Shown here piece by piece: positions 6,201-6,440 of a stretch of DNA of 6,440 nucleotides; position 1 is the stretch's first letter, and each line of letters opens with the position of its first letter. This DNA comes from an uncultured Fidelibacterota bacterium (GTDB taxonomy: Bacteria > Fidelibacterota > Marinisomatia > SCGC-AAA003-L08 > D37C17): positions 1 to 6,440 of the forward strand of contig CAJWYZ010000084.1 in the NCBI GenBank assembly GCA_913049525.1, read 5' to 3'. The notes below the pieces were generated by a model. The model searched no databases, was not told the DNA's origin, and saw only the letters and a list, made by a program, of their open reading frames with translations. The translations under genes were made by a program, and so were the position numbers.

Positions 6201-6440
6201 CAATAATCACCTATTGTGATATAGAAGGCGACTGGGAGTGGTTTGGAGAAGGAAATATAGATAGTGATCCGCTATTTACCGATCCTGAAAATGGTGATTA
6301 TACCCTGCAGATAGACTCTCCCTGCATTGATGCAGGTATAGCTGATTTAGATGGTGATGGTGTAGAGGATATTACAGATTATTATGGTACAGCCCCTGAT
6401 ATGGGAGCATTTGAATATATGGGCTCCAGCTCTGGAGATA
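3254..6440 (+). CDS. Giant exported right-handed beta-helix (pectin-lyase-fold) protein with Pmp-like repeat arrays (3' partial)
   Basis: One frame is open from ATG at 3254 to the window edge: 1062 whole codons, no stop. Residues 1-20 (MMKKW, then a hydrophobic core ending LLNA) are a Sec signal peptide. Residues 22-60 (IPADYPAIQEGI, GDTVLVADGVYYENL) open a NosD/DUF1565-like beta-helix. A second beta-helix start follows near 285-390 (DPFKTI at 300-305, then TIIDAEE, LTITGG). Residues 391-598 are eight 26-residue rungs, GGGM-x3-SNPTLTHVTISGNTA-x3, similar to Pmp/autotransporter repeats. A closing module has SIIWDNS, DPLFADPENGD (625-635) and SPCID. Residues about 673-772 resemble a choice-of-anchor-D/ASH-type beta-sandwich. 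A third helix opens near W843, with four more rungs from 874 and a second closing module ending PDMGAFEY. Such proteins are secreted and often surface-bound; some bind or cut polysaccharide, but I see no catalytic motif. A T9SS tail probably lies beyond the window. Function is otherwise unknown. Confidence 0.93.
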   Translation, partial: MMKKWTINVFILLAFSLLNATIIHIPADYPAIQEGINASVDGDTVLVADGVYYENLSIDREITLASHFIIDGNISHRDSTIIDGGNYDEDSGPFGSCVLFRPPENGDAISPKLTGFTIQHGRGTRVREIIETSDGDTTITYFMGGGLMIWHTLPEITYNYIRDNGSDSDTRAGSTKRGGANGLNNSDDVEFDEDRSEPYDRTLLTRDDEIIFSNNIFENNDSETGNTFESIGYVGDIDFSGSFFDVFSTEYEDVSDYWVISGDAYTDFTGGSGELEAITYDVCVSSDGVDETITTGTEQDPFKTIDYAMSRTYGTAGDPITIHLFDETYAPSTTGENFPIMMISNINLLGQGEEVTIIDAEETRRVITMEECQNNIISDLTITGGNEADKGGGMHLSSSNPTLTHVIISGNTSNSHGGGMRLSYSNPTLTHVTIVNNTANIWGGGMSIYSSNPTLTHVTISGNTAEVDGGGTVLIFSNPTLTHVTISGNTAYANGGGMSIYSSNPTLTHVTISGNTAEGNGGGMRLYSSNPTLTHVTISGNTAEGNGGGMRLYSSNPTLTHVTISGNTAEVDGGGMRLTSSNPMLNNSIIWDNSPESIYIIFGTPLITYSDIEGGWEGNGNINSDPLFADPENGDFTLQEGSPCIDSGDPNLWYEDMDGTRADMGVTGGLFVLPNFISHDFGEVGDIGSDKQFSLYNYAETAITISSVSFNTSSFTTNTSFPSTIEPFEMGIINIEANNSSFGMVQDTMELVSEDLPEGIYVSLSVTGTADNVLSGNLSGTYSAVEYRITGDLTIASGDTVYLLAGTRFLVDGQYNFNIYGTLKAIGTETDSIIFDNFGEEKWKGFTLDGASDETEFKYVRISGAEKMYGDASGGGMDLNSSNPTLTHVTIVNNTANIYGGGMRLSSSNPTLTHVTISGNTSNNYGGGISILYSNPTLTHVTISGNTAEVDGGGMNIYDSDLTLITNSIIWDNSPNSIYASAAIITYCDIEGDWEWFGEGNIDSDPLFTDPENGDYTLQIDSPCIDAGIADLDGDGVEDITDYYGTAPDMGAFEYMGSSSGD
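4424..5047 (+). repeat. Tandem array 1: eight 78-bp units coding 26-residue beta-helix rungs
   Basis: Units start at 4424, 4502, 4580, 4658, 4736, 4814, 4892 and 4970, each exactly 78 bases apart and each opening with GGCGGCGGG (Gly-Gly-Gly). Units 3, 5, 6 and 7 are almost identical, including at synonymous sites, through the SNPTLTHVTISGNTA core. They differ only after GGGM (RL or SI) and at the last two codons (EVD or EGN). Unit 4 has TVLIF in place of the usual MRLYS. Unit 8 diverges into the closing SIIWDNS segment. With 26 residues per unit, each is probably one coil of a right-handed beta-helix, with the variable residues in strands and turns on its surface. The near-identity of units points to recent duplication or exchange. 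Confidence 0.95.
5012..5191 (+). repeat. Closing module, copy 1 (SIIWDNS ... DPLFADPENGD ... SPCID)
   Basis: This protein-level duplicate follows array 1. It reads NSIIWDNSPESIY, a short variable stretch, ITYxDIEG, then GNI, SDPLFADPENGDFTLQ and SPCID. The same order recurs at 6152-6331 after array 2. Such modules usually cap the end of a beta-helix array in this kind of surface protein. DNA identity is lower than among the rungs, so the module duplication is older than the unit exchanges. Confidence 0.85.
5873..6184 (+). repeat. Tandem array 2: four 78-bp units of the same repeat family
   Basis: Units start at 5873, 5951, 6029 and 6107, again exactly 78 bases apart, opening with GGCGGCGGG or GGCGGTGGG. 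The first three keep the SNPTLTHVT core; the fourth diverges (SDLTLITNSIIWDNS) and ends the array as unit 8 does in array 1. Units two and three share their own synonymous choices (ACTCACCCATGTGACC) not used in array 1, so they duplicated locally. Unit one is closest to unit 2 of array 1. Confidence 0.95.
6152..6331 (+). repeat. Closing module, copy 2
   Basis: Second copy of the module at 5012-5191: NSIIWDNSPNSIY, ITYCDIEGDWE, GNIDSDPLFTDPENGDYTLQ and SPCIDAG. It follows array 2 and is followed by a D-rich stretch (ADLDGDGVEDITDYYG) and PDMGAFEY, which commonly end the beta-helix part of such proteins before a linker and sorting domain. The two copies show that the whole rung-array-plus-cap block was duplicated within the gene. 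Confidence 0.85.

Noticed and set aside
5047..6210. Minus-strand open frames at 5047-5325, 5710-5925 and 6025-6210
   Set aside because: All are antisense to the uninterrupted beta-helix frame and have no support of their own.

Overview
The window is AT-rich and comes from a bacterium with a type IX secretion system (T9SS). The evidence is a complete T9SS type A C-terminal sorting domain (QNYPNPFNP at its start, MVLLK at the end) on the first gene, and a second relic copy of such a tail later. The wording of the tail (PVSAGVY, AGEF, QTRKMVLLK) and the style of the large beta-helix protein resemble Candidatus Neomarinimicrobiota (SAR406) and related FCB-group lineages such as Ignavibacteria and Cloacimonadota. 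That placement is recalled from family knowledge and was not searched.

Layout, all genes on the + strand. (1) Positions 2-472 are the 3' end of a gene for a secreted protein with a T9SS tail, followed at 480-501 by a perfect hairpin. (2) Positions 597-2915 encode a membrane-anchored class III adenylate cyclase: a cytoplasmic cyclase domain with all catalytic residues, one membrane span, a TolB-N-like domain, then a long TPR array that should lie outside the inner membrane. Its last few codons run out of frame into a relic of a T9SS tail (about 2894-2989). (3) Positions 2990-3253 are non-coding and hold a C-rich patch, a perfect CRP-type palindrome (TGTGAT-N4-ATCACA, 3083-3098), promoter-like hexamers and a Shine-Dalgarno site. 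(4) From 3254 to the window end, and beyond it, runs one uninterrupted reading frame of at least 1062 codons for an exported right-handed beta-helix protein. It carries two arrays of an exact 78-bp (26-residue) repeat resembling Pmp/autotransporter-type GGxM...N-T-A rungs, separated by a probable choice-of-anchor-D/ASH-like domain.

How they may work together (inference): the cyclase makes cAMP in the cytoplasm under control of its extracytoplasmic TPR region, and a CRP-family regulator bound at 3083-3098 would then control the adjacent giant surface beta-helix gene. The sequence shows the cyclase active site and the operator-like palindrome directly; the link between them is a testable hypothesis. 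The beta-helix arrays show clear signs of repeat-unit recombination, as expected of a surface protein whose length and face vary.
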